Assembly: GCA_040507035.1 (NCBI GenBank)
Contig: JBEVVR010000004.1
Coordinates: 62,001 to 126,000, forward strand
DNA from: Thiodiazotropha sp040507035
GTDB taxonomy: Bacteria; Pseudomonadota; Gammaproteobacteria; Chromatiales; Chromatiaceae
Direction of reading: 5' to 3'
Length of the DNA stretch: 64,000 nucleotides
The notes under the pieces: generated by a model
What the model saw: the letters and a program-made list of their open reading frames with translations, nothing else
The model's database searches: none
What the model was told of the DNA's origin: nothing
Shown: piece after piece, positions 63,605 to 64,000 of the stretch
Position numbering within the stretch: position 1 is the first letter of the stretch
Layout: every line of letters begins with the position of its first letter
Translations under genes and position numbers: made by a program

Positions 63605-64000
63605 CAGCTTGAGTGTTCCTCGTTTTGCTGCTCTTCCCGGGCAAGCTTGCGTCGTTCATCGACAGCCTCGATCTTTGCCTGTTGTTCGGCCGTCAGGTTT
63701 TCGGTGTTTTTCGGGGCGTGTTGCTGTTTTGCCTTTTTCTCCGCGGCACGCCTCATTGCCGCCTCGATGGCGGCCTGCTTGGTATCCTTTTCGCTGGCTC
63801 CCTGCTTTGAGTCTTTGGCCTTGTCTGCGGCAGGCTTTTTCAGGTCCTCTTTCTTTTTTCGCAGTTTAGCTTTGCGTTCCGCTTCCAGTCGCTGCAGGCG
63901 TGAGACCCTGAAGTCATGGCGCTGTTTGGCGTGTTCCGATTCCCGGCGTTCCTGCTCTATTGCCCAGCTCTCCGCCTTGGCGTAGCGATAGTACTGGACA
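63604..64000 (-). CDS. rnfC: Electron transport complex subunit RnfC, C-terminal part
   Basis: Cut by the right edge; about 131 C-terminal residues are visible, ending EEQQNEEHSS. The visible part begins with QYYRYAKAESWAIEQERRES, the family's end of the soluble core, followed by a long Ala/Lys/Glu-rich helical tail typical of proteobacterial RnfC. The iron-sulfur and NADH-binding parts lie outside the window. Confidence 0.9.
   Translation of the reverse strand, partial: VQYYRYAKAESWAIEQERRESEHAKQRHDFRVSRLQRLEAERKAKLRKKKEDLKKPAADKAKDSKQGASEKDTKQAAIEAAMRRAAEKKAKQQHAPKNTENLTAEQQAKIEAVDERRKLAREEQQNEEHSS

Overview
The window looks like a piece of the chromosome of a sulfur-oxidizer-type gammaproteobacterium (Chromatiales or Sedimenticola/Thiodiazotropha-like; this is inference from gene content and order, not from a marker gene). 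The right-hand two thirds is core chromosome: ispB next to tRNA-Pro, mutM, rpmB-rpmG, radC, purN-purM, a gshB-tonB-yqgE-ruvX-pyrR-pyrB-pyrX-pyrK run, the pil-chp twitching chemosensory operon, zapE, rsmE and the rnf operon. The left 25 kb is visibly more A+T-rich and carries accessory genes.

Region 1 (1-22.9 kb). After a cut-off membrane protein and a small secreted protein, nine genes lie head to tail on the minus strand (1173-22864) with gaps of less than 70 bp or short overlaps. Read in the direction of transcription they are: a 2743-residue synthase (two nitronate-monooxygenase-like flavin barrels, KS, AT, one ACP, KR, DH), a 1589-residue synthase (KS, AT, DH and a fused phosphopantetheinyl transferase), an alpha/beta hydrolase, a beta-propeller protein, a PqqD-like/M50-like/HlyD membrane fusion protein, a sulfotransferase, a small coiled-coil protein, a secreted esterase, and an ACP fused to a second sulfotransferase. 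The synthases resemble the polyunsaturated-fatty-acid/glycolipid class of iterative synthases. An ACP-sulfotransferase together with a hydrolase recalls the sulfotransferase-thioesterase ending of curacin and bacterial olefin synthases. I propose that the operon makes a long-chain product that is sulfated and then released (possibly as a terminal alkene) or exported. This is the best candidate in the window for an undescribed system.

Region 2 (22.9-25.8 kb) is a decayed mobile or defence remnant beside tRNA-Pro(CGG). It has a diverged second copy of the tRNA 3' part, a stub of a TIR-domain gene, a divergent repressor/Cro-like pair with 21-bp-spaced direct repeats, a truncated helix-turn-helix gene and a 21-bp tandem repeat.

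Region 3 (25.8-46.6 kb) holds housekeeping genes: isoprenoid quinone chain synthesis, DNA repair, a Gld-type ABC exporter, a hydantoinase-A protein, ribosomal proteins, purine and pyrimidine genes, and a 98-bp branched palindrome between rpmB and radC.

Region 4 (46.9-64 kb) holds a small secreted protein and a rhodanese, then pilG-pilH-pilI-pilJ-chpA-chpC (type IV pilus chemosensory system, with no methyltransferase or methylesterase gene in the row), zapE, and convergently rsmE and rnfE-G-D-C, the last cut by the window end.
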